A stretch of DNA of 64,000 nt from Pseudomonas entomophila L48 (lineage in GTDB: Bacteria > Pseudomonadota > Gammaproteobacteria > Pseudomonadales > Pseudomonadaceae), in NCBI RefSeq assembly GCF_000026105.1, contig NC_008027.1, positions 2,310,001 through 2,374,000 on the forward strand, given 5' to 3'. The notes below the pieces were generated by a model. That model made no database searches. It had not been told where the DNA came from and saw nothing but the letters and a program-made list of their open reading frames with translations. The translations under genes and the position numbers were made by a program. Numbering within the stretch: the stretch's first letter is position 1; the number at the start of each line of letters is the position of its first letter. Shown here in pieces: positions 16,476 through 27,756 of the stretch.

Positions 16476-17099
16476 ATGCGCGCGATTCGCATGCTGTTGG
16501 TTTCTGCCCTGGCCATGGGCGCCGTGTCGGCACATGCCGACGAGAAAGACGTGGCTCGCCTCACCCAGCTGCTGGAAAAGTCCCAGACCATTACCGCGCG
16601 TTTCTCCCAGCTGACCCTGGACGCCAGCGGCACCAGCCTGCAGGAAGCCAACGGCGAGATGGCGGTCAAGCGCCCGGGGCTGTTCTACTGGCACACCGAC
16701 GCACCCCAGGAGCAGGTGGTGGTTTCCGATGGCCAGAAGGTCACCCTGTGGGACCCGGACCTGGAACAGGCCACCATCAAGAAGCTCGATGTACGCCTGA
16801 GCCAGACGCCGGCGCTACTGCTCTCGGGTGATGTGTCGAAGATCAGCCAGAGCTTCGACATCAGCTCGAAGGAGCAGGGCGAAGTGACCGACTTCACCCT
16901 CAAGCCGAAGACCAAGGACACCCTGTTCGATTCGCTGCGGGTGTCGTTCCGCAAAGGCCTGATCAATGACATGCAACTGGTCGACAGTGTCGGCCAGCGC
17001 ACCAACATCCTGTTCAACGGGGTCAAGGCCAACGAAGCCATCCCGGCGAGCAAGTTCAAGTTCGATGTCCCGAAAGGCGCGGACGTCATCCAGGAGTAA
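16476..17099 (+). CDS. lolA: Outer-membrane lipoprotein carrier protein LolA
   Basis: 207 residues. Signal peptide [21 protein letters not shown], then the LolA fold ([21 protein letters not shown]). It carries lipoproteins across the periplasm from LolCDE to LolB. ATG 16476 has a good Shine-Dalgarno (TGAGGA, 16465-16470); the open frame to 16413 would bury the signal peptide. Same order ftsK-lolA-rarA as other pseudomonads. Confidence 0.96.
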   Translation: MRAIRMLLVSALAMGAVSAHADEKDVARLTQLLEKSQTITARFSQLTLDASGTSLQEANGEMAVKRPGLFYWHTDAPQEQVVVSDGQKVTLWDPDLEQATIKKLDVRLSQTPALLLSGDVSKISQSFDISSKEQGEVTDFTLKPKTKDTLFDSLRVSFRKGLINDMQLVDSVGQRTNILFNGVKANEAIPASKFKFDVPKGADVIQE

Positions 17100-17111
17100 C
17101 CAGAGCCCGCC

Positions 17112-18437
17112 ATGGACCTGTTTCGTAGCGAACCCGTCGCCCAGCCCCTGGCCGCCCGCCTGCGCCCGTCCAACCTGGACGAGTACGTCGGCCAGGAGCA
17201 CCTGCTGGCACGCGGCAAGCCGCTGCGCGAGGCGCTGGAGCAGGGCGCCCTGCACTCGATGATCTTCTGGGGGCCGCCGGGGGTGGGCAAGACCACCCTC
17301 GCGCGGTTGCTGGCGCAGTTCTGCGACGCTCACTTCGAGACGGTCTCGGCGGTACTGGCCGGGGTCAAGGAGATCCGCCAGGCGGTCGAGGTGGCCAAGC
17401 AGCAGGCGGGGCAGTATGGCCGTCGCACCATTCTGTTCGTCGACGAAGTTCACCGTTTCAACAAATCGCAACAGGACGCCTTTCTGCCCTACGTGGAGGA
17501 CGGCACGCTGATCTTCATCGGTGCCACCACCGAGAACCCTTCGTTCGAGCTGAACAACGCCTTGCTCTCGCGGGCGCGGGTATACGTGCTCAAGAGCCTG
17601 GACGAAGCCGCGCTGCGCAAGCTGGTCGATCGCGCCCTGAGCGAAGAGCGCGGCCTGGGCAAGCGCAACCTGCGCGTTGGCGACGAAGCGTTCAAGATGC
17701 TCATGGCTGCCGCCGATGGCGATGGCCGGCGCATGCTCAACTTCCTCGAGAACGCATCGGACCTGGCCGAAGACGGTGGCGAGATTGGCGTCGAGTTGCT
17801 GCAGAGCCTGCTCGGTGACAGCCGCCGCCGCTTCGACAAGGGCGGCGAGGCGTTCTACGACCAGATCTCGGCCTTGCACAAATCCGTGCGTGGCTCCAAC
17901 CCGGACGGCGCGCTGTACTGGTATGCGCGCATGCTCGACGGTGGCTGCGACCCGCTGTATATCGCCCGCCGCGTGGTGCGCATGGCCAGCGAGGATATCG
18001 GCAACGCCGACCCCCGAGCCCTGAGCCTGTGCCTGGCGGCGTGGGACGTGCAGGAGCGCCTGGGTAGCCCCGAGGGTGAACTGGCGGTGGCCCAGGCCAT
18101 CACCTACCTCGCCTGCGCGCCGAAGAGCAACGCGGTGTACATGGGCTTCAAGGCGGCCATGCGAGAGGCCGCCGAGCATGGTTCGCTGGAGGTGCCGCTG
18201 CACCTGCGCAATGCACCCACCAAACTGATGAAGCAGCTCGGCTACGGTGAGGAGTATCGCTACGCCCATGACGAGCCGGACGCCTATGCCGCGGGCGAAG
18301 ACTATTTCCCCGAGCAGCTCGAGCCACGCCAGTACTATCAGCCCGTGCCACGCGGCCTTGAACTGAAGATCGGCGAAAAGCTGCGTCATCTGGCCGAGCT
18401 CGACCGCACCAGCCCCCGCCAGCGGAGAAAGCCGTGA
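17112..18437 (+). CDS. rarA: Replication-associated recombination protein A (RarA/MgsA AAA+ ATPase)
   Basis: 441 residues. The clamp-loader-like AAA+ domain has Walker [10 protein letters not shown] and Walker [23 protein letters not shown]. It acts at stalled replication forks. The last 4 bp overlap the GTG start of crcB. Confidence 0.95.
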   Translation: MDLFRSEPVAQPLAARLRPSNLDEYVGQEHLLARGKPLREALEQGALHSMIFWGPPGVGKTTLARLLAQFCDAHFETVSAVLAGVKEIRQAVEVAKQQAGQYGRRTILFVDEVHRFNKSQQDAFLPYVEDGTLIFIGATTENPSFELNNALLSRARVYVLKSLDEAALRKLVDRALSEERGLGKRNLRVGDEAFKMLMAAADGDGRRMLNFLENASDLAEDGGEIGVELLQSLLGDSRRRFDKGGEAFYDQISALHKSVRGSNPDGALYWYARMLDGGCDPLYIARRVVRMASEDIGNADPRALSLCLAAWDVQERLGSPEGELAVAQAITYLACAPKSNAVYMGFKAAMREAAEHGSLEVPLHLRNAPTKLMKQLGYGEEYRYAHDEPDAYAAGEDYFPEQLEPRQYYQPVPRGLELKIGEKLRHLAELDRTSPRQRRKP

Positions 18438-18808
18438 TCGCACTTATCGCTGCCGTCAGCGCGGGCGGCATTGCCGGCACGCTGCTGCGCTTCGCCACCG
18501 CCAACTGGGTGGCGGCCCACTGGCCACGGCACTTCTATGCCGGTACGCTGGCGGTCAACCTGGTCGGCTGCCTGCTGATCGGCCTGCTTTACGGGCTGTT
18601 CCTGCACAAGCCCCTGGCGCCGGTCGAGCTGCGCGCCGGATTGATCGTCGGATTTCTGGGTGGCCTGACCACTTTTTCCTCTTTCTCGCTCGATACCGTG
18701 CGCCTGATGGAAAGCGGGCAAGTTCCGCTGGCCATGGGCTATACCATTATCAGCGTGGTGGGCGGCCTGCTCGCGACCTGGGCTGGCCTGTCCCTGACCC
18801 GATTCTGA
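18434..18808 (+). CDS. crcB: Fluoride exporter CrcB/Fluc
   Basis: 124 residues with four hydrophobic segments. Motifs are [10 protein letters not shown] near the N-terminus, the conserved Asn in [11 protein letters not shown] and [16 protein letters not shown] start overlapping rarA (GTGA). No room for a fluoride riboswitch, because the gene is translationally coupled to rarA. Confidence 0.95.
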   Translation: MIALIAAVSAGGIAGTLLRFATANWVAAHWPRHFYAGTLAVNLVGCLLIGLLYGLFLHKPLAPVELRAGLIVGFLGGLTTFSSFSLDTVRLMESGQVPLAMGYTIISVVGGLLATWAGLSLTRF

Positions 18809-18826
18809 ACCAACTTTTACACATAA

Positions 18827-20119
<1,293 letters not shown>

Positions 20120-21511
20120 ATGGACTACCTGCCGCTGTTCCACAAGCTGCAGGGTGGCCGCGCGCTAGTCGTCGGCGGTGGCGAGATCGCCCTGCGCAAG
20201 GCGCGCCTGCTGGCTGATGCCGGCGCCGCGCTGCGGGTGGTGGCGCCGGAAGTCGACGGCCAGCTCGCCGCGCTGGCCCGCGAGGGCGGTGGCGAAGTCC
20301 TGGTGCGCGGCTATCAGTCGTCCGACCTGGACGGCTGTCGCCTGGTGATCGCGGCCACCGATGACCCCGGGCTCAACGCCCAGGTCTCGGCGCACGCGCA
20401 GGCGCGCAGCCTGCCGGTCAACGTGGTGGATGCGCCGGCCCTGTGCACGGTGATCTTCCCGGCCATCGTCGACCGTTCACCGCTCGTGGTGGCGGTGTCC
20501 AGCGGTGGCGATGCCCCGGTGCTGGCGCGGTTGATCCGCGCCAAGCTGGAAGCCTGGATTCCCTCCGCCTATGGCGAACTGGCCGGGCTGGCCGCGCGCT
20601 TCCGAGACAAGGTCAAGGCCTTGTATCCGGACGTCAACCAGCGCCGCGGCTTCTGGGAAAACGTGTTCCAGGGGCCGATCGCCGAACGCCAGCTAGCCGG
20701 GCAGGGCGCAGAGGCCGAGCGCCTGTTGCAGGCGATGGTCGATGGCGCGCCGGTGCAGCAGGGGGGCGAGGTGTACTTGGTGGGTGCCGGCCCGGGCGAT
20801 CCGGACCTGCTGACCTTCCGCGCCCTGCGCCTGATGCAGCAAGCCGACGTGGTGCTCTATGACCGCCTGGTGGCGCCAGCCATCATCGAGATGTGCCGGC
20901 GTGACGCCGAGCGCATCTATGTCGGCAAGCGCCGCGCCGACCATGCCGTGCCCCAGGACCAGATCAACCGTCTGCTGGTGGACCTGGCGCGCCAGGGCAA
21001 GCGCGTGCTGCGGCTCAAGGGCGGCGATCCGTTCATCTTCGGTCGAGGTGGCGAGGAGATCGAGGAACTGGCCGACGAAGGCATTCCATTCCAGGTGGTG
21101 CCGGGGATCACCGCGGCCAGTGGCTGCTCCGCCTATGGCGGCATTCCGCTGACCCACCGTGACTATGCCCAGTCGGTACGTTTCGTCACCGGTCACCTGA
21201 AGGACGGTACCAGCAACCTGCCCTGGAACGATCTGGTGGCGCCAGCCCAGACCCTAGTGTTCTACATGGGGTTGGTCGGATTGCCGACCATCTGTGCCGA
21301 GCTGATCCGCCATGGCCGCGCGGCCAGCACGCCCGCGGCGCTGGTGCAGCAAGGCACCACGCGTAACCAGCGGGTGTTTACCGGTACCCTGGCAGACCTG
21401 CCTGAGCTGGTGGCCCGCCATGAAGTGCATGCGCCGACCCTGGTGATTGTCGGGGAAGTGGTGAAGTTGCGCGACAAGCTGGCGTGGTTCGAAGGGGCAC
21501 AAAATAGCTGA
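20120..21511 (+). CDS. cysG: Siroheme synthase CysG (precorrin-2 dehydrogenase/ferrochelatase plus uroporphyrin-III methyltransferase)
   Basis: 463 residues. The N-terminal NAD-binding dehydrogenase/ferrochelatase half ([20 protein letters not shown]) is followed from about 215 by the methyltransferase half ([35 protein letters not shown]). It makes siroheme for sulfite and nitrite reductases. Begins immediately after the serS stop. Confidence 0.96.
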   Translation: MDYLPLFHKLQGGRALVVGGGEIALRKARLLADAGAALRVVAPEVDGQLAALAREGGGEVLVRGYQSSDLDGCRLVIAATDDPGLNAQVSAHAQARSLPVNVVDAPALCTVIFPAIVDRSPLVVAVSSGGDAPVLARLIRAKLEAWIPSAYGELAGLAARFRDKVKALYPDVNQRRGFWENVFQGPIAERQLAGQGAEAERLLQAMVDGAPVQQGGEVYLVGAGPGDPDLLTFRALRLMQQADVVLYDRLVAPAIIEMCRRDAERIYVGKRRADHAVPQDQINRLLVDLARQGKRVLRLKGGDPFIFGRGGEEIEELADEGIPFQVVPGITAASGCSAYGGIPLTHRDYAQSVRFVTGHLKDGTSNLPWNDLVAPAQTLVFYMGLVGLPTICAELIRHGRAASTPAALVQQGTTRNQRVFTGTLADLPELVARHEVHAPTLVIVGEVVKLRDKLAWFEGAQNS

Positions 21512-21518
21512 AGCAACT

Positions 21519-21609
21519 GGGGCCGCTTTGCGGCCCATCGCCGGCAAGCCGGCTCCTACACCGATCTCGTAGGAGCCGGCTTGCCGGCGATGGGCTGCAA
21601 CGCAGCCCC
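21519..21609. repeat. REP-type inverted pair after cysG
   Basis: Two 41-bp arms (GGGGCCGCTTTGCGGCCCATCG... and its near inverse ending GGGCTGCAACGCAGCCCC) around a 9-bp centre. It ends 8 bp before the convergent gene's stop codon and can form one long hairpin, so it may also terminate both genes. Confidence 0.8.
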
Positions 21610-21616
21610 AATTGCC

Positions 21617-22576
21617 TCAGGCCTGCCAGATGCCTTTGCCAGGCAACCGCTGCCGATCATGCGGCAGGTTGAAATCCTGCAGCGGCCCCTTGGGCACGAT
21701 CCCATTCGGGTTGATGGTCTTGTGGCTCATGTAATAGTGCTTCTGGATATGCTCCATGTTCACCGTCTCGGCCACGCCCGGCCACTGGTACAGCTCGCGC
21801 AACCAGTTGGACAGGTTCGGGTAGTCGCTCAGGCGGCGCAGGTTGCACTTGAAGTGACCGTGGTACACCGCGTCGAAACGCACCAGTGTCGTGAACAGGC
21901 GAACGTCGGCCTCGGTCAGGTACTCGCCGGCCAGGTAACGCTGACGACCCAGTAACCCCTCCAGGTGATCCAGCTCGTTGAATACGTCGTCGAAGGCCGC
22001 CTCGTAGGCGGTTTGCGAAGTGGCGAAGCCTGCGCGGTACACGCCATTGTTGATCGCTGGATAAATACGTTCATTGAGCGCATCGATGCTGGCGCGCAGG
22101 GGCTCTGGGTACAGATCCAGCGTGTTGCCGGTGAGTTCGTTGAATGCCGTATTGAAGATGCGAATGATCTCCGCCGACTCGTTGTTGACGATGCGCTTCT
22201 CCTGTTTGTCCCACAGCACCGGTACGGTCACACGCCCGGTGTAGTGCGGGTCGTCCTGGGTGTAGCGCTGGTGCAGGTACTGCAGGGCGTCCAGGTGGTC
22301 GCCCGTGGAGCCTTCCTGCTGGTCGAAGGTCCAGCCGTGCTCGCCCATCAGCCAGCTGACCACCGAGACATCGATCAGCGGCTCCAGGCCCTTGAGGGCT
22401 CGAAAGATCAGGGTGCGGTGGGCCCAGGGGCAGGCCAGCGACACGTACAGGTGGTAGCGGCCGGCCTCTGGAGCAGGCAGCGTATTGCGGCGTTGTGCGT
22501 TCTCGCGCTGGAAGGCGCCGTCTTTGCTGCTCTGGTACCACTGGTCATGCCAGTGGCCATCGATCAAAAGGCCCAT
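21617..22576 (-). CDS. Glutathionyl-hydroquinone reductase (YqjG/PcpF-type GST)
   Basis: 319 residues. Xi-class GST hallmarks: an N-terminal extension and the catalytic YVSLACPWAHRTLIFRALKGL motif with Cys followed by Pro-Trp, then a helical C-terminal domain with NNGVYRAGFATSQ. It reduces glutathionyl-hydroquinones using GSH. Monocistronic by spacing. Confidence 0.9.
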   Translation of the reverse strand: MGLLIDGHWHDQWYQSSKDGAFQRENAQRRNTLPAPEAGRYHLYVSLACPWAHRTLIFRALKGLEPLIDVSVVSWLMGEHGWTFDQQEGSTGDHLDALQYLHQRYTQDDPHYTGRVTVPVLWDKQEKRIVNNESAEIIRIFNTAFNELTGNTLDLYPEPLRASIDALNERIYPAINNGVYRAGFATSQTAYEAAFDDVFNELDHLEGLLGRQRYLAGEYLTEADVRLFTTLVRFDAVYHGHFKCNLRRLSDYPNLSNWLRELYQWPGVAETVNMEHIQKHYYMSHKTINPNGIVPKGPLQDFNLPHDRQRLPGKGIWQA

Positions 22577-22672
22577 GCGGGAGCTCCTCGAACAAAGATG
22601 TCTGTCGTTGGAGCTCAGTCTAGAGAAAAGCGTTCGAATAAATAGCGCAAAGACTGCACTGTTTTTATCGGG

Positions 22673-23674
22673 TTATTCGATGCTTTTTCGGTTGGCCCAG
22701 TAGGTGCGCGCAGTGCTGAAAGCCTGCTCGCGATTCTGCCCGAGCCCGCGCAGGGCAAGGGCCATGGTGGCGACCACCGCCAGTTCGCCATAGCTGTCAT
22801 CGGTTTCGCCGCGCCACACTGCCAGCAGGTGCTCAGGTTGCAGGCTGGCGGGTTTGACATGGCGCTGGGCGCTCAGGGCCGGCCATTCCTCGTCCCAGGC
22901 CTCGCCACCGGAGGTGCCATACAGATGGCTGATCACGTCTGGATTGATCTCGATTTCGCCACCGTCACCCTTGACGACTACGGCATGATCACCCAGCAGG
23001 CGACTGGCTTCGCGGTGAACGGCCTGGTAGCCGGGGTGGAAGATGCTTTGCAGCCCGCAGCGTGCGCCAAGGGGGTTGAGCACGCGGGCCAGTGAGTGGA
23101 TCGGCGAACGCAGGCCGAGGGTGTTGCGCAGGTCGATCATGCGCTGCAGTTGCGGCGCCCAGTCCAGCAGGGGAGCAAAGGCCAGTCGACGAGCGTCCAG
23201 CGCCTGTTCGACCGATGCCCAGTCGCGGCACAGGGAGATGTCCAGCAGCCCCAGCAGTTGCTCGGTGTACAGCCGCCCGGCGGTGTGCGCTCCACCCCCG
23301 TGCATCAGGATGCGCAGGCCGTTGCCCGCCAGGCACTTGGCGGCCAGCAGGTACCAGGGCAGATGGCGCTTCTTGCCGGCGTAGCTCGGCCAGTCGAGGT
23401 CGACGGCAAGCCGTGGTGCCTGCAAGTGCGCGCGCAGGGCCTCGGTGAAGCCGGCCAACTCCTCGGCGCTTTCCTCCTTGTGCCGCAGCAGCATCAGGAA
23501 GGCACCAAGCTGGGTGTCCTCCACCTTGCCCTCGAGCAGCAAGGTCATGGCGGCATGGGCCTCTTCACGGGTCAACCCGCGGGCACCACGTTTGCCTTTG
23601 CCGAGGATGCGAACGAACTCGGCGAACGGATGTTCGGCCGGGGTTTCCAGGGTCAGTGCAAGCGGTTCGGTCAT
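22673..23674 (-). CDS. ybiB: TrpD2/YbiB-type glycosyltransferase-family DNA-binding protein
   Basis: 333 residues with an anthranilate phosphoribosyltransferase-like fold (LTREEAHAAMTLLLEGKVED, GGGAHTAGRLYTEQLL). YbiB proteins are TrpD paralogues that bind nucleic acid rather than anthranilate. ATG 23674 overlaps the tusE stop by 4 bp, placing it last in the tusDCBE operon. The open frame continues to 24262 but covers tusE and part of tusB in another frame. Confidence 0.88.
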   Translation of the reverse strand: MTEPLALTLETPAEHPFAEFVRILGKGKRGARGLTREEAHAAMTLLLEGKVEDTQLGAFLMLLRHKEESAEELAGFTEALRAHLQAPRLAVDLDWPSYAGKKRHLPWYLLAAKCLAGNGLRILMHGGGAHTAGRLYTEQLLGLLDISLCRDWASVEQALDARRLAFAPLLDWAPQLQRMIDLRNTLGLRSPIHSLARVLNPLGARCGLQSIFHPGYQAVHREASRLLGDHAVVVKGDGGEIEINPDVISHLYGTSGGEAWDEEWPALSAQRHVKPASLQPEHLLAVWRGETDDSYGELAVVATMALALRGLGQNREQAFSTARTYWANRKSIE

Positions 23675-24006
23675 ATGCAGTTGGTCGGCTTGGGCAGGCC
23701 CGCCAGCTTGGCGGCAAGTTTGGCGGGAGTGCCATTGAACAGGCGGTTCAGGTGCGAGCTGTTGCCCTTTTCCACGCCCAGCTTGAGTGCGGTGTATTTG
23801 ATCAGCGGACGGGTGGCCGGGGACAGTTGGTACTCGTCGTAGAACTGGCGCAGCAGTTCGAGGACCTCCCAATGATCCGTGGTCAAGGCGATGTCTTCGC
23901 GGGCGGCGAGGCACTCGGCGACCTCGTGGGACCAGTCCTGCAGGTCGACCAGGAAACCATCCTTGTCCAGGGCGATCGAACGATCGCCGACAGTCAGTGT
24001 GCTCAT
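23671..24006 (-). CDS. tusE: Sulfur relay protein TusE (DsrC family)
   Basis: 111 residues. The DsrC/TusE fold ends KPTNCI, with the conserved penultimate Cys that accepts persulfide. It hands sulfur from TusBCD to MnmA. Overlaps tusB by 4 bp and ybiB by 4 bp. Confidence 0.95.
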   Translation of the reverse strand: MSTLTVGDRSIALDKDGFLVDLQDWSHEVAECLAAREDIALTTDHWEVLELLRQFYDEYQLSPATRPLIKYTALKLGVEKGNSSHLNRLFNGTPAKLAAKLAGLPKPTNCI

Positions 24007-24299
24007 AGCCAGCTGTTGACCTTGTCGTAGTGCAGGGTGAGTTCGACAAATGCGGGGTAGTCCACGGCCTTGGCCAACTGGCTGTCGAGGGCACGGGCCT
24101 GCAGGTCCTCGGTAAGCGCATACAGGCGGCCGCCGAGATGAGCGGCTTGCAGGGCTGCGAAGGGCTCGCTGCCGGCCTTGAGCGCGTAGGTGGCGTCACC
24201 ACACAGCAGCAGTGCGTCTTGCGGGCCCAACAGACGCAGGCAACTTGCCAGGCGCTCGTCACCGAACGGCGAATGGGCGATTACATGCAGGGTTGTCAT
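24003..24299 (-). CDS. tusB: Sulfur relay subunit TusB (DsrH)
   Basis: 98 residues (MTTLHVIAHSPFGDERLASC). Small DsrH-family subunit of the TusBCD hexamer. Starts on the last base of the tusC stop (TGATG), so it is coupled. Confidence 0.93.
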   Translation of the reverse strand: MTTLHVIAHSPFGDERLASCLRLLGPQDALLLCGDATYALKAGSEPFAALQAAHLGGRLYALTEDLQARALDSQLAKAVDYPAFVELTLHYDKVNSWL

Positions 24300-24658
24300 C
24301 AGAGCGTTACCACCTGGTCGAAACGGGCAATCAGCGCAGCCAGCGCGGTGTCGTCAAGCACTTCGACCGGCAGGCCCAGCGTGTCGCTGCCCAACCCGCG
24401 ACGGGCCAGGCTATGGCCGCAGGCGAACAATTCCTCGACACCGAACATCGGCAGGGCCTGAAGGTTGGCGGCAAGGTTCTTCTGTTGCAGGGCATCGGGT
24501 TGCTGGTCGGCAGCGAGCTGGAACACGCCGTCATCGAGGAACAGCATGCCCAAGGGCAGGTCGAAGGCCCCGCCAGCCAGGGCGATGTCGAGCGCTTCGC
24601 GCGCGGACGGGCCGTTCCAGGGCGCCTGGCGGCTGATGATCAATAGCGACTTGGCCAT
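24299..24658 (-). CDS. tusC: Sulfur relay subunit TusC (DsrF)
   Basis: 119 residues (MAKSLLIISRQAPWNGPSAREAL). DsrE/F-fold subunit of TusBCD. The frame is open upstream to 25018, but that part lies over tusD. ATG 24658 is 1 bp past the tusD stop and matches family length. Confidence 0.93.
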   Translation of the reverse strand: MAKSLLIISRQAPWNGPSAREALDIALAGGAFDLPLGMLFLDDGVFQLAADQQPDALQQKNLAANLQALPMFGVEELFACGHSLARRGLGSDTLGLPVEVLDDTALAALIARFDQVVTL

Positions 24659-24659
24659 C

Positions 24660-25052
24660 TCAATCCCCTCCGAAGCAGACCAGGCGATCGGCCAGCTGCG
24701 CCGCCTCGTGCAGTTGCCCCAGACCTGACAGCTCCCAGGGCATGGGCAGGTTGACGGCCGGACGCTGATAACGGTTGGCCTCCGCGTCGTCCAGTACGCC
24801 ACGGCGCAGGGCGGCGGCAATACACACCACGGCGTCGAGCCGGTGTTCGCTGATGAAAGCGCGCCATTGAGCCGCCACGTCCACTTCGTCCTGGGGCGCG
24901 ACGATATTGGCCGAAGCGCTGTGCACGCCATCCTGGTAGAAGAACAACCGGGCAATTTCATGCCCGCCGGCCAGCACCGCCTCGGCGAAGCGCAGGGCGC
25001 GGCGTGAGGAGGGCGCATGGGCCGGGGAAAAAACCGCGATGGCGAATTTCAT
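24660..25052 (-). CDS. tusD: Sulfur transferase subunit TusD (DsrE)
   Basis: 130 residues starting MKFAIAVFSPAHAPSSRRAL. The Cys of DAVVCIAAALRRGV corresponds to the active-site persulfide carrier of TusD. First gene of the tusDCBE-ybiB operon. ATG 25052 was chosen over the 143-codon frame because the family begins at MKF. Confidence 0.93.
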   Translation of the reverse strand: MKFAIAVFSPAHAPSSRRALRFAEAVLAGGHEIARLFFYQDGVHSASANIVAPQDEVDVAAQWRAFISEHRLDAVVCIAAALRRGVLDDAEANRYQRPAVNLPMPWELSGLGQLHEAAQLADRLVCFGGD

Positions 25053-25089
25053 GGAAAGCTCGTGCAAATGAATGCGGCCATGATAAAGC

Positions 25090-25120
25090 AAAAAGCCCGC
25101 GCGGGTGGGCGCGGGCTTTT
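25090..25120. terminator. Terminator between the NCS2 permease and tusD
   Basis: AAAAAGCCCGCGC-gggtggg-CGCGGGCTTTT. The A-tract upstream gives a T-tract on the minus strand, so it terminates the permease gene that ends at 25140. Confidence 0.85.
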
Positions 25121-25139
25121 CGGTTCAACCGGGCACGGC

Positions 25140-26519
25140 TCAGGCCGCTTCCTTGCTCTCCGGCAGGAACCAGTTGAGCACCAGGGCGCAGATGCCGCCG
25201 GTGGCGACACCCGACTCCAGTACATGGCGCAGTGCCGACGGCATGTGCGACAGGAACTCAGGTACCTGCGCCACGCCCAGGCCCAAGGCCAGCGAGACGG
25301 CGATGATCAGCAGGGCGCGGCGGTCGAGGCGGGTGCTGGCGAGGATGTTGATGCCCGAGGCGGCCACCGCGCCGAACATCACCATGGCCGCGCCGCCGAG
25401 TACGGGCTCCGGCACGGCCTGGATCACACCGGCAACGCTAGGGAACAGCCCCAGCAGGACCAGCATGGCCGCGATCCAAATACCGATATGGCGGCTGGCG
25501 ATGCCGGTCAGCTGAATCACGCCGTTGTTCTGGGCGAAGATCGAGCTGGGGAAGGTGTTGAACAGGCCGGCCAGCAGCGAGTTGGCACCGTTGACCAGCA
25601 CGCCGCCCTTGATCCGCTGCATCCACACCGGGCCTTCGACCGGCTGGCGCGAGACCTTGCTGGTGGCCGTCACATCGCCAATGGCTTCCAGCGAGGTGAC
25701 CAGGTAGATCACCAGCATCGGGATGAACAACGCCCAGGAGAAGCCCAAGCCGAAGTGCAGCGGGGTGGGCACCTGGAACAGTGCGGCCTGGTGCATGCCG
25801 GTGAAGTCCAGGCGGCCCAGGTAACCGGCCAGGGCATAGCCCACGGCCAGGGCGATGACGATGGCGCAGCTGCGCATCCACACCACCGGGATACGGTTGA
25901 GGATGACGATGATGGCCAGCACCACGCCCGACAACAGCAGGTTCTCGCCGTTGGCGAAGGTGCCATCGGCCATGGCGCCGAAGCCGCCGCCCATGCTGAT
26001 CAGGCCGACCTTGATCAGGGTCAGGCCGATCATCAGCACGACGATGCCGGTCACCAGCGGGGTGATCAGGCGTTTGACGAAGGGCAGGATGCGCGAGACG
26101 CCCATTTCCACGAACGAACCGGCGATGACCACGCCGAAGATCGCCGCCATCACGCTTTCCACCGGCGTCCCTTGCTTGACCATCAACGCGCCACCGGCGA
26201 TCAGCGGCCCGACGAAGTTGAAGCTGGTGCCCTGGACGATCAGCAGCCCGGCACCGAATGGCCCGAAGCGCTTGCACTGGACAAAGGTGGCGATCCCGGA
26301 GATCACCAGGGACATCGACACGATCAGGTTGGTGTCGCGGGCGGATACACCCAACGCCTGGCAGATCAGCAAGCCGGGTGTGACGATCGGCACGATGATC
26401 GCCAGCAAGTGCTGCAGTGCGGCCAGCAGGCCGATCATCAGGCGTGGCTTGTCTTCGAGGCCTAGAACCAGTTCATTGGCAGGCGCCGTGGCGCCCGGGC
26501 CCTGTTCGAGTGAACTCAT
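25140..26519 (-). CDS. NCS2-family uracil/xanthine:H+ symporter
   Basis: 459 residues with about 14 hydrophobic segments. The NCS2 signature is visible as AQNNGVIQLTG, and the substrate-binding Glu lies in LVTSLEAIGDVTATSKVS. The QNNGVIQ form resembles xanthine permeases (XanQ/XanP) more than UraA, so a purine is the likelier substrate; this is inference. Stands alone by spacing. Confidence 0.85.
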   Translation of the reverse strand: MSSLEQGPGATAPANELVLGLEDKPRLMIGLLAALQHLLAIIVPIVTPGLLICQALGVSARDTNLIVSMSLVISGIATFVQCKRFGPFGAGLLIVQGTSFNFVGPLIAGGALMVKQGTPVESVMAAIFGVVIAGSFVEMGVSRILPFVKRLITPLVTGIVVLMIGLTLIKVGLISMGGGFGAMADGTFANGENLLLSGVVLAIIVILNRIPVVWMRSCAIVIALAVGYALAGYLGRLDFTGMHQAALFQVPTPLHFGLGFSWALFIPMLVIYLVTSLEAIGDVTATSKVSRQPVEGPVWMQRIKGGVLVNGANSLLAGLFNTFPSSIFAQNNGVIQLTGIASRHIGIWIAAMLVLLGLFPSVAGVIQAVPEPVLGGAAMVMFGAVAASGINILASTRLDRRALLIIAVSLALGLGVAQVPEFLSHMPSALRHVLESGVATGGICALVLNWFLPESKEAA

Positions 26520-26680
26520 GGAAATTGCTGCCCCGGATGAAAAAAGGAGCGCATTCTACGGGGTGAAATCGCAGAGGGGTAGTGGCAAGCATGATGGCAG
26601 CATAATCGCTGAGGAATCAGCGAATAAGCTGACTTTTAGGTCAATTGTTTTGTTGGTGATTTTCGGTTTCGTACAGGCAT

Positions 26681-26706
26681 GAAAAAGCCCGCCGAGGCGG
26701 GCTTTT
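26681..26706 (-). terminator. Terminator of the YccA-like gene
   Basis: GAAAAAGCCCGCC-ga-GGCGGGCTTTTC just downstream of the YccA stop at 26728. A/T tracts on both sides. Confidence 0.85.
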
Positions 26707-26727
26707 CGAGGAGCGGCGGAAATTGGA

Positions 26728-27399
26728 TCAGTCGTCGCGCCCCATGATGCCGAACAGCTGCAGCAGGCTGACGAACAGGTTGTAGATCGATACATACAGG
26801 CTGATGGTCGCCATGATGTAGTTGCGCTCGCCGCCGTGGATGATGGCGCTGGTCTGGAACAGGATGCAGACCGACGAGAACAGCACGAAGCCAGCGCTGA
26901 TCGCCAGTTGCAGGCCGCTGATCTGGAAGAAGAAGCTGGCCACCACGGCGCCCAGCAGGACGAAGAAGCCGGCGGTGATGAAGCCGCTGAGGAAGCTCAT
27001 GTCCTTGCGGGTGATCAGCACGTAAGCGGACAGACCGCCGAACACCAGGGCAGTCATGGCGAACGCCGAGCTGACGATTTCGGCGCCGCCGGCCATGCCC
27101 AGGTAGCGGTTGAGGATTGGGCCGAGGATGAAGCCCATGAAACCGGTGAGGGCGAAGGTGGACACCAGGCCCCAGGCCGAATCACGCAGCTTGTTGGTGA
27201 GGAAGAACAGGCCGTAGAAGCCGATCAGCACCACGAAGATGTTCGGGTAGCCGACACGCATCTGCTGGGCGACGAAGGCCATGATGCCGCTGAAGGCGAG
27301 GGTGAGCGCCAGCAGGCTGTAGGTGTTGCGCAGGACCTTGCTGACCTCCTGCTGATCGGCCTGCAGGCCGTGTTGGATGGCGTAATCCTGTTCGCGCAT
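26728..27399 (-). CDS. yccA: Bax inhibitor-1/YccA family membrane protein
   Basis: 223 residues with seven hydrophobic segments and the BI-1 ending SLYVSIYNLFVSLLQLFGIMGRDD. E. coli YccA is a substrate and modulator of FtsH. The ATG at 27399 has GGAG about 7 bp upstream. The frame is open to 27483 without homology. Confidence 0.9.
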   Translation of the reverse strand: MREQDYAIQHGLQADQQEVSKVLRNTYSLLALTLAFSGIMAFVAQQMRVGYPNIFVVLIGFYGLFFLTNKLRDSAWGLVSTFALTGFMGFILGPILNRYLGMAGGAEIVSSAFAMTALVFGGLSAYVLITRKDMSFLSGFITAGFFVLLGAVVASFFFQISGLQLAISAGFVLFSSVCILFQTSAIIHGGERNYIMATISLYVSIYNLFVSLLQLFGIMGRDD

Positions 27400-27500
27400 G
27401 GCGCACTCCTTTGGTGGGAAACCGGTGGGTCGGGACCCGTGGTATTGGAACGTATGGGCTGAAGCATACCAGAGCTGCCACAACCCGCGACACAGAGAGT

Positions 27501-27528
27501 TTGACAGCGTGTTTCATTAAGGTATTAT
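27501..27528 (+). promoter_or_regulatory. Sigma-70 promoter of tRNA-Ser
   Basis: A perfect -35 TTGACA (27501-27506) and a -10 TATTAT (27523-27528) separated by 16 bp, with the tRNA starting 20 bp later. Confidence 0.8.
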
Positions 27529-27547
27529 TGCCGCCGCAAAACCAGCT

Positions 27548-27635
27548 GGAAGCGTGGCCGAGTGGTTTAAGGCAACGGTCTTGAAAACCGTCGATGGGCA
27601 ACTATCCTAGAGTTCGAATCTCTACGCTTCCGCCA
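27548..27635 (+). tRNA. tRNA-Ser (anticodon TGA)
   Basis: 88 nt. Acceptor stem GGAAGCG/CGCTTCC, D-arm GCCGAGTGGTTTAAGGC, anticodon stem ACGGT/ACCGT with loop CTTGAAA (anticodon TGA), long variable arm, T-loop TTCGAAT, discriminator G and encoded CCA. It is followed by an integrase gene, so it is the likely integration target of the downstream element. Confidence 0.97.
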
Positions 27636-27640
27636 CATTC

Positions 27641-27667
27641 AAAGCCCTGATTATTCAGGGCTTTTTG
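27641..27667 (+). terminator. Terminator of tRNA-Ser
   Basis: AAAGCCCTGA-tta-TTCAGGGCTTTTT immediately after the tRNA, with a T-tract. Confidence 0.9.
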
Positions 27668-27756
27668 CGTTTTTGGGGCATAGAAAAACCACCTGTGGGA
27701 ACACCCTTGGGAATGGCGCCAGATACTTTGAATTAGGACGCGTCCTAATACTTTGC

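Noticed and set aside
18434..18440. Possible fluoride riboswitch before crcB
   Set aside because: crcB starts inside the end of rarA with a GTGA overlap, leaving no leader.
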